DNA of 64,000 bases from Tranzscheliella williamsii (taxonomy: Eukaryota > Basidiomycota > Ustilaginomycetes > Ustilaginales > Ustilaginaceae). How positions within the stretch are numbered: the stretch's first letter is position 1; every line of letters begins with the position of its first letter. Positions 29,182-40,780 of the stretch are shown piece after piece. Location: assembly GCA_023212725.1 (NCBI GenBank), contig JALBYF010000077.1, positions 1 to 64,000 of the forward strand. The letters run 5' to 3'. The notes beneath the pieces are model-generated. The model saw nothing but the letters and a program-made list of their open reading frames with translations, was not told the DNA's origin and did no database searches. A program made the translations under genes and the position numbers.

Positions 29182-31374
29182 ATGGCGGGCATCTACCGTA
29201 GATCTCTCGGCCGTCTTGGCCGCCATGAAACCGAGATCTCCGAGATCAAAGCGATGCCTACAGACGAGCTCTCATCTTGGCTCTCCGACGATGTTTGCAC
29301 CAACTGTGGAGGTGCTACGGCTCACGGTAAGCTCTTCTGCTCGGAAGAGTGCAAGCATGCCGACGCTCGCGAAGTGGAGCACTCCTCTCTCATCAAGCAA
29401 CCCGACTCTCCCTCTCAAAAGGACCTCGCGCACGGCATGATCACAAGTGAAAAGTTCCGCTACCCTTGCCCACCTTCTCCCAGCCTGCTTGCCCAGATGT
29501 CGTCGCCTCTGCGCGTCACGCATCTCACTTCACCCGCGCTGGCCGCCTACCAAAGTTCGTTGCCAGCCACCCGAGGCCGTTTAAGCCTAATTCCGTATAC
29601 TCCTCAGGACCATATTGTTGGTAACGTCTCGCACACCAAGAAGCGTAGCAGCTCTCAGTCCACCTTTTCTTCTATCTCGGAATCCAATGGCAGCCATAGT
29701 GCTTTTGCCCACACCGATCCTTCAACGCCCTCTCCTGCCTATGGCCCCACAGAAGATGAGTCTAGCGATCTAGATGCTCACGACTTCCAGCTGCCCCCCT
29801 CGGTCAGCACAGCAAGTGCTGTGATGCTTCGCAAGCATTCCAAATCGTCTCCACGCGCTACAGCAGCTACGGCTTCCCAAGCCGCACCTCGACCCATCGG
29901 TGGCGATATCCGCACCCCCAAGTCTCCGCTCTGGTACGCACGTCGAGCCAGCCATACCAATGCTGGTGGCAGCTGGTATACTTCACCCGCTATCACTGCC
30001 ACTACCAAAGTCACAGCAACGAGTCAAGACATTCGAGCCGCAAGCTCAGCCTTAAACACTACTCCGGTCGCTTCCACTGACGCTTCATCACGCTCTATCG
30101 GCCTCGACGCCACTCTGACACGCAAGGCTGCTAAAGACATTCTGTTTGGCGCGCTGCATTCTCCTTCAAAAGCAAGCCCAGAGGCCAAAACCTTTAGCAG
30201 ATCCAGCGTCGCTGTTCGACGTGGTTACTCCGACCATGCTGGGACGCGTTCTCCGCAGCCTGTTCACTCCATGGCGTCGTCAGCGACTCGAACTCTTCGA
30301 GCCGGCAGCCCGAGCAGCCCAGGAGCCTTTTCTCCCGTGAACACGAATCTTGCCTGCGATCGATGCCGCACCATTTCAAATTTGTCGAGCGAGCATAACA
30401 TCTACGCGAGCAGCCATATGTCCCCTAGCTCGCGTGGTGTATCCACTTCGCCACGGCTTGAGATGGACGAGCGATATCGCAACATGAAGCAGTACCACAA
30501 GCATTCTCACAGCGCTGCAGCTGGACTCTTCTTTACACAGATAAACGCTGACCAGATGAAGGAGAGTGCAGCCGAGGGGCTGCGATCTGCCGCTAGGGCC
30601 GCTCGTCCTTCTGAGAATGAAGGCGTCGGGTCGAGTCCAATGACATCCGCTCTGCGTAATCAGCAGACAGAATTCAAAGCTACCCCTCCTCGAGGTCGAT
30701 CCAAGGCCCGCGGTCGAAGCTCCCAACGCCGTAGCCCCAGCCCTCCTCGCGCTGCCGCACGACGAGATTCGGCTGCTTTACTCGACGAACGTGAAAATTC
30801 TCCGCCTGTCGTCTCACCTCAGTCGCATCCCATCTCCATCGCATTACCTAGTCAGATCTCCCGTCGGCTTAGTGATGAGGGTGCCTATCATCAGGACGAG
30901 GAACTCCGGTCGGCTCTACCCCAGCGGCCTTCCCCTCTGGCTCTCAAAACGGAGGAAGAAGTTTCAGACCCTCTTGCTCCTGTAGGACAAGCAGCACCTC
31001 AGTCTGAATCGCGTGGCCGGTCTCGTGGTCGTAGCGTACGCCGCGAGCGTGGATCTCGGGAACGTGGCTCGGCGTCTCGCTCACGCATAAGTTGGATTCA
31101 CAAGGACTGCGAGATCTCATGGGCCGGGTACGGGCACCGCGAATCCGATCGTGGGGACCTTGTCACTGCCAACCCCCGCGTCAGTGTCAGGCAGCCGTCC
31201 TCTCCGCGAGCTCAAAGACTTATCAACAATGAGTTTGCAGACCCTGGCTTCGACGACGTCGAACTGGAACTTGGAGGAGACGATGAGCGGGAAAACTCTC
31301 GATCACGATCTCCTCGCTGCAGTGCAGACTCGGTGCCAACGAGAGGCCGCACCGCTCTTCGTTCCTCCGCTTAG
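29182..31374 (+). CDS. Long Ser/Arg-rich protein with N-terminal Ecl1-like zinc motif
   Basis: A 730-aa protein starting at MAGIYRRSLGRLGRHE; the open frame extends nine codons upstream but only from a TTG. Near the N-terminus is a four-cysteine motif, VCTNCGG then LFCSEECKHAD (C39, C42, C53, C57; spacing C-x2-C-x10-C-x3-C). This resembles the Ecl1/2/3 family of S. pombe, small proteins linked to lifespan and nutrient response. The rest is Ser/Pro/Arg-rich and probably disordered, with an isolated CDRC near residue 391 and SR-like runs (RGRSRGRSVRRERGSRERG) near 610-630. S. pombe Ecl proteins are under 100 aa, so the relationship is to the motif only. A MYND-like or other treble-clef finger is an alternative. 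Confidence 0.6.
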   Translation: MAGIYRRSLGRLGRHETEISEIKAMPTDELSSWLSDDVCTNCGGATAHGKLFCSEECKHADAREVEHSSLIKQPDSPSQKDLAHGMITSEKFRYPCPPSPSLLAQMSSPLRVTHLTSPALAAYQSSLPATRGRLSLIPYTPQDHIVGNVSHTKKRSSSQSTFSSISESNGSHSAFAHTDPSTPSPAYGPTEDESSDLDAHDFQLPPSVSTASAVMLRKHSKSSPRATAATASQAAPRPIGGDIRTPKSPLWYARRASHTNAGGSWYTSPAITATTKVTATSQDIRAASSALNTTPVASTDASSRSIGLDATLTRKAAKDILFGALHSPSKASPEAKTFSRSSVAVRRGYSDHAGTRSPQPVHSMASSATRTLRAGSPSSPGAFSPVNTNLACDRCRTISNLSSEHNIYASSHMSPSSRGVSTSPRLEMDERYRNMKQYHKHSHSAAAGLFFTQINADQMKESAAEGLRSAARAARPSENEGVGSSPMTSALRNQQTEFKATPPRGRSKARGRSSQRRSPSPPRAAARRDSAALLDERENSPPVVSPQSHPISIALPSQISRRLSDEGAYHQDEELRSALPQRPSPLALKTEEEVSDPLAPVGQAAPQSESRGRSRGRSVRRERGSRERGSASRSRISWIHKDCEISWAGYGHRESDRGDLVTANPRVSVRQPSSPRAQRLINNEFADPGFDDVELELGGDDERENSRSRSPRCSADSVPTRGRTALRSSA

Positions 31375-31932
31375 ACGCTTCTACAAGCGCAGACTGTCGG
31401 TGCCGAGCAGCTATGCCTTTGAGCTGCATCCTGGTGCCCATAATGACCACCGCTCCTGCCTCTTTGCGCTCCCAAAATGGCTCTCTGCATCACTGAGGTC
31501 CCACCCACCTGACGCTGCCTTACCTATCATTGACAAGCTCAACACCTCTCTTTGAATCCTTCGCATTAGTCACCTCTTTTCCGCTACTGCGTCATCGGCC
31601 CGGCTCTTTCACATTTGTACAACTAGTAACACTCCAAGCGACAAAGCCCTCGCTTCCAACCAAAACTACTGCATCTCCACATGCCGAGCATGCTGATGGT
31701 CATGAGTTTTCTGAATAGGCCTTCCTGATGTCTTGCGTCGCCGGACCGACGCTTATACTTGGCTCCAAGGATGTTTGTTCTGCAGAGACTGCAACTCCCA
31801 TTTCCGGGCGGGCCGAGCGTGGCCAGCGATGTTGTCTGTATGCGGAGTCTTTGCGAGCACTGCGCCAAACTTGGGGGGTGCGCGGCGGTGGTATTGTTAC
31901 GTAGTACAGCGTCGGATACAAGTACAGGGTGG
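31375..31932. other. Convergent intergenic region
   Basis: About 560 bases between the stop codons of two convergent genes. It holds both 3' UTRs. Nothing else is evident. Confidence 0.4.
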
Positions 31933-33921
31933 TTAGGGGGGGCGGGGGACGAGGAGGTTGGCGATGTGGAGGGGGGCGAGGAGGAGGGAGGTGAGGGCGG
32001 CGAGGGGGGAGGTGAGGGGGAGTGGGGGGTGGGGGCCCCAGTCGATGGCGGGGTGGGCGTGGAGGAGGGAGCGGTAGTCGAGGGGTGGGTGGAACATGCG
32101 GAGGCGGAGTGCGCGGTGTTCTGCGGCAGCGAGGGCGGCGGCGAGGAGGGCGAGCTGGGCGGCTGCGAGGAGGGTGAGGGCGAGGCGGGTGGGGCGGGGC
32201 CAGGCGGGGGGGCGGTTGTGGTGCTCGAGCTCGGCCATGCGTGCTGCGAGCCGTGCCAGCGCGTCGTCCAGCTCGGCGCGCAGCACCTCTACCCCGGGCT
32301 GCTGCTCGGTCTCGGCGGGTGCAGCCAGCGACGCCGGGCGCAGCGCATGCGCTTCCGCCCCGCCATCACCGGACCCCTGCTCGGGCGGCAGCGAAAGGAG
32401 GTGGTGCACGCGGTCGTGCGCACTGGCGATGGCATCGCCCAGCCCGCGCTGCCGCACGCGCTCGCGCCCCTCCCGCGAGGCCGCTACCGTGTCCACAATC
32501 TTGCCAATGGCAAGCGCAACCGAATCGTCCTCCACCCGCCCGTCCTCATCCCCGCAGCCATCCCCACCAGACTGCCCCGCCCTCGACGACCGGCACCAGT
32601 CGTCCGGCAGCGTAGACCACACCGGCAAAGCCCCAGCGCGTCCACCCATCGGCGGCGGCGGCGTGGATTCGCGCGGGATGCCACACTCCGTACCGAACAA
32701 GCCCTGCCCGCCCTGCCCACCCTGCCCGCCTTGCTGCGACTCCGCAAACCCCAACGCCCGTCCCGGCTCCGCCTCGTTCGACGACGCCGAAGAATGCGAG
32801 CGCTCCGACGCGTCCTGCGCCCCGCCCTCCATCGATGGCTTACCCAGCTCGCCCAGCTCGACAACTGTCGCGCGCGCGTGCTTAGGACTGGGCCGGATGA
32901 TGTGCCGTGAAACTGAACCGCCGGCGCGTCGGTTGGGTGTCGCCACGTACGATCCCGGTAGATGCACGCTTCGCGAGAAGGACTGGCCAGGTGTTGGCGG
33001 CGCTACAATCTTGGATTGTGTCGGGGATGTATGCGGTCCGCTTCGAGCCTCTTCGGTCACCTCTCTTGATTCCGAGCTCGTGCTTGTTTCCGATGCCTCA
33101 TTTTCGGGCACCTTCTCCACCAATGGCTCCGCCAAGTTGAGTGGTTTGCTCGCCTCACGCAAAATATCAGGGATGACAATATCGCGAGTATGTGGCGACT
33201 TTGCGGTGCTGGCTTCAGTAGGCCATCGGCCATTTCGGAGGAGCTGTTCGCTGTCGTCATCCCAAGAACCCGAGTCGGAGCGGTAGTCGGGGCGCGGGCT
33301 GAATCTGACACTGTGCCCACGCCTGACGCTGGATTGGGATGGCCCCTTCCTCGCCGAGGCAAGGATGCCGTTGACCGGCGTTGGTGGGTATGCGTGGACT
33401 TCAGCCCGCTGGACGATGAGGCTTTCCGAGGCGCCGTTGGCCGCTCCTAGGGGTTGGTTCAGCGCTTGGCGTAGACGATCCTGCGCAGCACCAACCGAGG
33501 TGGACGGAAAACGCGTGGCTAGGCTGACAACAGACGTATTCTGCCGCCGGTGAGCATTCTTGCGCGGAGACGATGCCGCACTAGACACGGCAGAAATCGA
33601 GTGCGCCGGGGACAGCTCCAGCGTCATGGGTTGTGACGCAAAACCAAACGCATTTTGGACGGGCTGAGGTGTAGTAGGCCCGTCTGGTCGCTTGGAACTG
33701 TCAGGCTGTTCCTCCTCTTGCACCACTTGCACTTGCACGGAAGGTGGCTGAGTGTTAAACGCCGTTGCATCCGCTTGGTCACTCTGTTCGACCTGCACCT
33801 GCTCTTCTCCGTCCTCTTGCTCTTGCTCTTGCTCTTGCGCTTGCTCTTTATCCGCCGCCAGTGCTTCATCTCCCTCTTCCTCTCTTTCCTCCTCCTCTTC
33901 CTTCTTCTGCTGCTGCTCCTC

Positions 33922-33955
<34 letters not shown>

Positions 33956-35676
33956 TCTTCCGCCTCCTGCTCCTCGGCTGCTTCGGACAGTGTCTCGGGG
34001 ATACGCGCTGCTGCTTCCTCATGCAGATGACGAGGCGGACTGCTCTGTGCTACCGGCTCATCGCGTCTTGGAGAGTAAGGGCCAGCATGGAGAGGTGACG
34101 CTCTCGGACTTGTACGCAACGGCGGGCTGCGTCTGCCGCTCGTAGCCCCAGCAGAAGGGCTTGTTGGTGGCACGCGCCCCGTCTTCAACAGGGACTCTGA
34201 GCCCGTTGGATGGAAGCGGCTACTTGGCGATTCAGAGAGATCCCGTTCCTTAGCACCTGGGCGTGAATTCGACGAGTACGCAGAGGCCGACCCATCCGAT
34301 GCGGGCTGCAGCGCAAAGCCCCTAGCAGCTCTTTCGCGCTCCCTTTTGGCCTGCTTCTCTTGCCACCGTCGCTGCTCTTCGGCAGCTCGCAGGTCTCGCT
34401 CCTTCTGCATCGACTCGAATACGGCTGCGATGCTTCGGCGACCGGACGCAGACGATTTGGATGGCGAGACGGACAGGCCGACCCCGCGCTCTGGAGTGTG
34501 GAACTTCGTCAGTCGGCCTTGCGAGAGCGACAGATCGAGATTCAATAGTAACTGGCTTTGGCGGCGAGAAGACGGCCGAGTGGAAGTCTCCGATTGCACT
34601 GGTGGCGGCTTCACGCCCGTCTGATGCTGCTCGTTGTCATCTAGTGCGCGCGGAAGCCTGCTCTGATCAGATTGCCTCCTAGAGGCCCAGCGCGCCATTG
34701 ATTCGGCCCGCTTTTGTGCGTTGCGCACTTGCTCCGATCCGTTCGCAAAGTCTGAATCGGTGGTAGAGGAACTGCCGAGACCATTCTGCAGTTGCTCGAA
34801 AGATCGATAGAGCGAAGCTGACTCCGGCAATCTGTGCCGCTTGGAAGCGGAGGATCTCGCTCTGACGATAGGGTTCCTCTTGAGGTCACGGCCGTGAGAG
34901 ATTGAGGAATCCGATGACTGTTCCGATTCATTCATAGCAATCTGTTCTTCGGAAGTGGAAGAGGATGACTGATGTCGCAAGCCTGTGGGGGAGCGCTCAA
35001 CAACGACGTCTGGATCGTCTTTTCTGGCTGGCCTCACCTCATACATCCTCACTGACGCGGTGACGGATTCTGGGCTCGAAGACGAGGAGCCCGCAACTCT
35101 GCGACAGATGGCGAGATCTATCTCCTGGTCAGAGCAACGACAATCTTCTGGACACAGCTTTCCAGACGGGCGAACAATGTTGGAAAGAGAGCGGTCCTTG
35201 GCGCTACCGGCTTTGCGGCGGGTTGAAGCAGCAGACGAAGAAGCACGAGACGCAGAGCGACGTGTCAATGGCGATATGTGTATCGAAGGGAGTGTCTCGA
35301 TGTGCTCGAAGGAAGGCAACGTCGGTGTGGCCTGGCTAGTGCGGCTCCGACCGCCCCTGGAAGTGAGGGAGCCAGCACTAGAGTCCGAACGCACTTCCCA
35401 CGGACGATAGTCGTCGTTGCCTTCAACGTTGACAAGGGTGCTGCTAGAGGTGGATGTCGCATCTGAAGGTTTGGAAGCTCGGTTGCTGTAGTGCCGTTGT
35501 TGATGTGATGCGCGTAGGTCAGTAGGAGCTTCAGCCGTTGAGAGGCGCTGTCGATTCCGCCGGATCAAGAATGGGCTACGAGCATGCTTGGTATCGATTG
35601 GTAAAGGAGATATTAGATGCTCTGACGGGCTCTCTTTCGCATCGGCCCTAGAGAAGGACTGGTAGAATTCGGACAT
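31933..35676 (-). CDS. 1247-aa disordered protein with C-terminal membrane segments, function unknown
   Basis: A single ATG-started exon encodes 1247 aa that I do not recognise. Most of the chain is Ser/Arg/Pro-rich and likely disordered. A charged helix at about 415-455 (QKERDLRAAEEQRRWQEKQ) and a Gln/Glu tract at about 565-625, with a run of ten Gln, suggest coiled-coil or self-association. Near the C-terminus a predicted coiled coil (VEVLRAELDDALARLAARM) precedes a strongly hydrophobic stretch (LALTLLAAAQLALLAAALAA), a conserved-looking linker MFHPPLDYRSLLHAHPAIDW and a second hydrophobic stretch at the very end. This layout suits a tail-anchored membrane tether with a large cytosolic domain. 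GC content is much higher in the last 950 coding bases than upstream. Location and role are unknown. Confidence 0.65.
33925..33953. repeat. CTG/CAG trinucleotide run encoding polyglutamine
   Basis: About nine to ten CTG units on the plus strand, read as CAG on the coding strand of the 1247-aa gene, encode ten consecutive Gln. Neighbouring shorter runs encode further Gln and Glu stretches. Such arrays change length easily between strains. Confidence 0.8.
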
Positions 35677-36803
35677 TGAGTTTGGACGGGGGCGGAATCT
35701 TAGGCATAGGATGGAAGGCCAGAAGTTGCGCGGGTATTCATCATGGCGGAGATGAGAGCAGCGAGACGGGTAAACGAGAGTTGCCGACTGCCGCTAGGCT
35801 AGTGCGTGGGGGTGGTCGCCAGCTGCAGGGCTGGATGGTTAGTAGACAGTGAAGGGCGGTCGTGAACGTGGTACGGATCTGCATATGTTATGGTGTTGGA
35901 CTTTGAATCGAGATGCGACACGCGCAAACCTGTGAGTCGTGTTAAGGGTCGGATCGAACAAGGCAATCGGGGATCCGATGTCGGTCACCACCAACCGCCA
36001 TGTTAGACTATTGGCATGTTAGGCATTTCGCGTATTAGACTGGTGCTTCGGAGTTGACCGAGCGGAGCAGACTTCTAGCTGACGGCCGAACATCCACCCC
36101 ACTTTGTGCGCTGCCTACGGAGAAGGCCGAGCACGAGCAACTTGCCACTTCGACATGCGCTTGAACGATGTAAGATGTTGTCGAGCGGGTCTGCCCATGT
36201 CCTCACTTGAGCACGTATCGTGTCTCCTTCCGTTGGTTCGTTTTTTTTTCTAGTAAGGCCGATGACCAAGCCTAGCGGGATGTGGCTCGCAAACTGTGCT
36301 TTTCTGTGGACCGGCGTAGTTGTGAAAAAGCAAGCAACGAGGTGAAGCAAAGCCGGAAGTGCGCCACGGAGCGCAGATGGCGATCAAGAGCGGGATCGTC
36401 CCAAGCCAGCAGCGAAAACTGTAAGTAGGTTGGAATCTTCGGCCATCTCCAGAGGCAGACTGTGTCAAGGCGGATGCAAGTGACGTTCGAGATTCGAAAT
36501 TGCCGTTTGTATCTTAAGGAGGCCGAGTAGACATCTAACTTATCAGCTGCGACCCCTGCGCATTTAGACAATTCGTGGTAAAGTAAAGCTACTCGCGCGT
36601 GGGCGTCCCGCTTATCGTCAAACAGGTCGTCGTGTTGCTCTCGAGATTAGCATAAAAGGCTGGCTCCTGCTTGAGTTGGCCACCCAGTCTGCTGCGACCA
36701 CACCGACTCTGCACCTACTGGACGTTTGATTGCTTGTCAAGATTCTCCTTTGCCGTTCGCTGTTTGCACCCTCGCATCTGCATCTCCTTCTATTTGACCG
36801 TCC
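35677..36803. other. Divergent intergenic region, 1247-aa gene / urate oxidase
   Basis: About 1.13 kb between divergent starts with no supported gene. A CATAAAAGG element at 36651-36659, about 150 bases before the urate oxidase ATG, may serve as a weak TATA. A run of ten T lies near 36,240. Confidence 0.4.
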
Positions 36804-37787
36804 ATGTCTTCGAAAGCTTCTTCCTCGACTGTTCGCCTGGCGGCGGCGTCCTACGGCAAGGACCTTGTTCGCGTGTTCCGAATCGTTCGCGATGCCAAGG
36901 ATCCTTCCTCCCACCGCGTCGCAGAATACACGATCCGTTGCTTGCTGCATGGCGAGAGCCTGACTCCCTCCTATACCGAAGCCGACAATTCTCCCATTGT
37001 AGCTACCGATACGGTCAAGAACACGCTCAACTATCTTGCCAAGGTGCTGCCGGCCGAAGACGTGCTCTGCCCAGAGACCTATGCTCTGCACGTCGTAAAC
37101 CACTTTCTGTCTACGTACGACCACATCGAGAAGACTGAGGTCGACCTGATCCAGCACAAGTGGACCCGTATCGTGCTCGATGCCAAGGACGGAGGCGCCC
37201 ATAAGCACAGCTTCGTACGTGACGGAGAAGAGAAGAGGACCGTCCGCGCGGTCGGCGAACGAGCTGGCAAAGACATCAAAGTCTCGACGCTCGAAGGCGG
37301 TATCAAGGGTCTGCTTGTGCTGAAGAGCAGCGGCAGCGCCTTCCACGGCTTCCACAGGGACAGCTTCACCACGTTGAAAGAGGTTCGAGACCGCATCTTC
37401 TCCACCGAAGTGGAATGCTCCTATTCGATCGCTCTGCCGAGCGGCAGCTTGACCAAGGTGCTACAGCAGAGGACAGGCCTGCCTGAATTCTGCGCTATGC
37501 AGTCATCGGTCAAAGCCCACATCCTTCGCGTCTTCGCCCTTGACGACTCGGCCAGTGTCCAAGCAACCATGTACCGTATGGGCGAACAGATTCTTGGCGA
37601 CAAAACCAACGCTGTCGTCCAGGACGTTTTCTTCGCGCTCCCCAACAAGCACTATATTCCCATCGATCTAGGCTTCAAAGGCCTGAAGAACCTCGACGAG
37701 AAGGATGCCGAAGTTTTCTTGCCCGCATCGCACCCCAGCGGATACATCAAGGCCAAGATCGCACGTACGGCTGCTGCCAAGCTCTAG
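36804..37787 (+). CDS. Urate oxidase (uricase), peroxisomal
   Basis: A 327-aa uricase, which oxidises urate to 5-hydroxyisourate in purine catabolism and lets the fungus use purines as nitrogen. Both T-fold halves are present. The catalytic triad expected from Aspergillus uricase (Lys10, Thr57, His256) maps to K19 (SYGKD), T68 (VATDTVKNT) and H283 (LPNKHY). Other family blocks include HVVNHFLSTYDHIE, LKSSGSAFHGFHRD and ASVQATMYRMGEQIL. The C-terminus ends in Ala-Lys-Leu, a functional type 1 peroxisomal signal, as is usual for uricases. Single exon, good ATG context. Family length is about 300 aa, so the protein is complete. Confidence 0.96.
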   Translation: MSSKASSSTVRLAAASYGKDLVRVFRIVRDAKDPSSHRVAEYTIRCLLHGESLTPSYTEADNSPIVATDTVKNTLNYLAKVLPAEDVLCPETYALHVVNHFLSTYDHIEKTEVDLIQHKWTRIVLDAKDGGAHKHSFVRDGEEKRTVRAVGERAGKDIKVSTLEGGIKGLLVLKSSGSAFHGFHRDSFTTLKEVRDRIFSTEVECSYSIALPSGSLTKVLQQRTGLPEFCAMQSSVKAHILRVFALDDSASVQATMYRMGEQILGDKTNAVVQDVFFALPNKHYIPIDLGFKGLKNLDEKDAEVFLPASHPSGYIKAKIARTAAAKL

Positions 37788-38396
37788 GTTTGACATGATC
37801 AGCTCTGACTTGCCACGCCGAACCGTCATGCCGCTTGGCCCTGCCAACATTGACGCTGGATCCCTTGTCGATAGGACCCCTCTCCCCGCTTTGCTACTTG
37901 CCATGTTAGTTTCTGTCACGCTACACCGTAATTTTACCCGCTGAAATGGAGCAGGCAACACCGATAAACATGACTAGGATATGCATTGCAAGCCTGACTA
38001 GTATTTACTTTCTACGTCAATGGATGCCGTCCGCTTCTTTCATAGCTGGTTTGTAGCAAAGGCGGCGAGAAGGTCAGCGATTCAGTTGAGTCATGCAGAG
38101 GACTCGGCCAATTTACACGACTAGAACGGCACCTTGGCCTGTGCGCTTTTATGCAAGAGCCCGACGCGGGTGTTCATGCGAGCATGCCCGATCTTCCAAC
38201 TCGACTGGATTTGACGGAGCGGCTAACAAAGCGCATGGTCTGCCCCTGACAGCACTCAACTCGTGTGATGTCCGGCTATTTGGCCACTTGGCCTACGGCC
38301 TCGACCGTCTCGGCTCGATTGCTTGCTTCACCACCACCAACTCAATCATTGCTACCACCGGACCCCCAGCCACATCGCTACCTTGGCGTTACCAAG
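37788..38396. other. Intergenic region, urate oxidase 3' / GLTP promoter
   Basis: About 610 bases between two plus-strand genes, presumably 3' UTR and promoter. No ORF with support. The 130 bases before the GLTP ATG are rich in C and T. Confidence 0.4.
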
Positions 38397-39152
38397 ATGG
38401 CCACCTATTTCGAACTGTGCAAGCGCGTAAGTCTCCTAACCACGCCGAAACGATTGGAGACATGACTGACCCGTTTAACAACGTGCACGGTGATGGTGTC
38501 GGATTGCTACGACTGCAGTCGTTCGTCGATGTCCCAACTGAGGGCGGAGTTGATACAGCAGCCTTCCTCGAGGCGTGTGAGGGTCTGGTTAAGCTGTTTG
38601 ATCTCTTTGGCAACGCTGCCTTCACCGTGGTTCAGAATGATATGAACGGTAACATCACAGTAGGTGCCTTCTGCCGCGGCCGGCCAATAATTCGCACAAG
38701 CGGTGAGCTGAAGACGTCATCATCGCTCTATGCTGCTTGCCCATGAACAGAAAGTCAATAACCGCCTGAAAGAAACAGGCGCAGAAAGGTCGGGAACGCT
38801 GGAAAAGCTCATCCAAAACGAAGGGCCAGGAGGCTCGTCAAAGCGACCGGCTACAGAAGGATTGATGTGGCTGCTCCGAGGGCTCGACTTCACTGCTCAA
38901 GCGATGCGCAACTCAGTGAAGAATCCCAACGAGGAACTGGCTGCCAGCTTCACTACTTCCTACACCAATACGCTCCGACCGCACCACAGCATGTTCGTCC
39001 GCCCCGTCTTTGCCTTGGCCATGAAGGCTTGCCCCTACCGAAAGGACTTCTACGCCAAGCTTGGGCCGCAGGACAAGGTCGACGCGGAAATGGAAAAATG
39101 GCTCAGCGCACTCGAGAAGATCGTAGCCCACATGAAGAGCTTCTATGTGTAA
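38397..39152 (+). CDS. Glycolipid transfer protein (GLTP family), three exons
   Basis: Exons are 38397-38426, 38519-38659 and 38751-39152, giving 190 aa. Introns have donors GTAAGT and GTAGGT and acceptors CTGCAG and GAACAG, and the frame is continuous. The protein binds and moves glycosphingolipids between membranes in the cytosol. The glycolipid headgroup residues known from human GLTP (D48, N52, K55, W96, H140) map to D51, N55 and K58 in NDMNGNITK, W97 in LMWLLRGL and H135 or H136 in RPHHSMF. Further family blocks are FLEACEGLVKLFDLFG and MKACPYRKDFYAKLG. The first exon codes only ten residues and is easily missed by ORF-based prediction. Length is close to human GLTP (209 aa). Confidence 0.93.
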
Positions 39153-40780
39153 GTGAGCCTGCTTGCGGCTGGTTCGTTGCTCAGACAAGTGGCTGATAGC
39201 CTCCTTCTTCCTCGATCGACTCCATGGCAATGTCACTCAGCTCTGGCTCCTACGAAAAGGGTTTCAAGTGAGATGCCTTTTGCTGTATCCTGCCATGCCG
39301 AGACTGGTATTTCGGCATGTCCCACGATCAGGCCACCTTGTATTATGTTCTATGTCCGTCCGCCACGACGCGGCCACAGCTCTGCTACAGTATATAACAC
39401 CGCTTGCCATCCTCATGAGCCTTGCTCTGCATGACGCTGGCCACAAGTACGCTTTTCAAAAAGCGGAGCTGCCTTATGCGGTGAGACACCGTCGTTGCAT
39501 AGGACTTGACTGCGGACTAAGACGGATAGGGAATGGGGCCCGATGGCGATCGGTGATCTCGCAATTCTCCAGGGGAAACGGGACCTGTCGTCGGTGGAAC
39601 TTGGTAATTATGTGGTAAATTGTGGGGCCTCGATGCAGCGTCCGTTGTACATCGATAAGGATGGACCGAAGTGGCGCCTTGTGAGCTCCTTTTTTGGAAA
39701 GCCTTGTCGCTACAGTGCAGCCGGCCTCAGCTGACCGTTTCTACCTGCTGGTGCGGGCATGAAAAGGCAGAAGCACCACCCAATCCAGATCGCTACAGTC
39801 CCCGGCAAGTTGTATTAGGCAGCGCATGCAGCGCCAGCTCGATCTTTCGATCTCAAGTGCGCAAATCCTCGGTCGGAATCCGCCCGATCCTTCGCGCCGT
39901 ATTGACAATGCAAGCCAACGGGATCAATCGGGCTGGCCGGAATTAATGCTGCCCGTCTTCATGGTATCGAAAAGGGGTTACCGGCTAATCGACTAAAGTA
40001 TCCTAAGCTTTTGAAAGCGTGTGAGCGGATGTTTCCGTAAGAGGTGCCCTGAGCGGTGCTAACAGCTAGTGAGATGAGGAATTCTAGCGAATCTCACCGA
40101 AAGAACTATACACAACTTGTGACTGCTTGTTATGTGTGGAGGTCCATCTGTATTCATTGATGAATTGCGATAGTGACTGATTGGATACAAAGTAGCCAGT
40201 AGTGGACCATACAAACTAGTCACGAAGCTGGTGCTTGAAGCTGCTTGGCGGGCGATGTGGACCATTCACGTTCACCGCGCCATATCCCTCGGGACGTACT
40301 GTAAGAGCTTCCGAAGCACACGACAGGATGGCTTGGACGACGGCGCGCAAGTCCCCGGCTGGGCTGAGCGGAATCCGACCCAATAACGTTGATTTAGTTT
40401 GGTGCAGATAACCTCCCCGTTGATGTCAGTGGACGTCACGGAGAATCTAATCGAATCGACCGCGGTTCTAATCACAATCACATTCTCATCTATTGGTCCG
40501 TCCGTGGGGCGAGAAGGTCATATGAAGTGCGGCAGAAATCAGTTGCGTGTCGAGGCACAACGTCACACTTTCTTCCAACTTCTCCTCACCTCTCACCACC
40601 ATACTTTTGCACTCTGCAGTTTGTACCATCCCAACCTCTTCACAGACAATCAAGTAAGTGCGCTCCCGCATCTCGCCGCCACACCTCGGTTCATGGCTGC
40701 ATAGCCATACTTCACATTGCTGACACCTGGTCTGCACGTTCTTGCTCCTGCGCTCTTCGTCATCGTTGTGCTTGGATAGT
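39153..40780. other. Intergenic region, GLTP 3' / aldolase promoter
   Basis: About 1.63 kb without a supported gene. Small ORFs on both strands show no recognisable content. The last 200 bases before the aldolase ATG are C/T-rich, as expected of a highly expressed fungal promoter and leader, and may contain a 5' UTR intron (a GTAAGT-like donor occurs near 40,653). Confidence 0.4.

Noticed and set aside
31759..32910. 383-codon plus-strand frame opposite the 1247-aa gene
   Set aside because: Gly/Glu- then Arg/Pro-rich content, antisense to a long ATG-started ORF in a GC-rich segment. Treated as a shadow.
33655..34098. 147-codon leucine-rich frame opposite the polyglutamine tract
   Set aside because: The leucine runs are the antisense reading of the CAG/GAG repeats of the 1247-aa gene.
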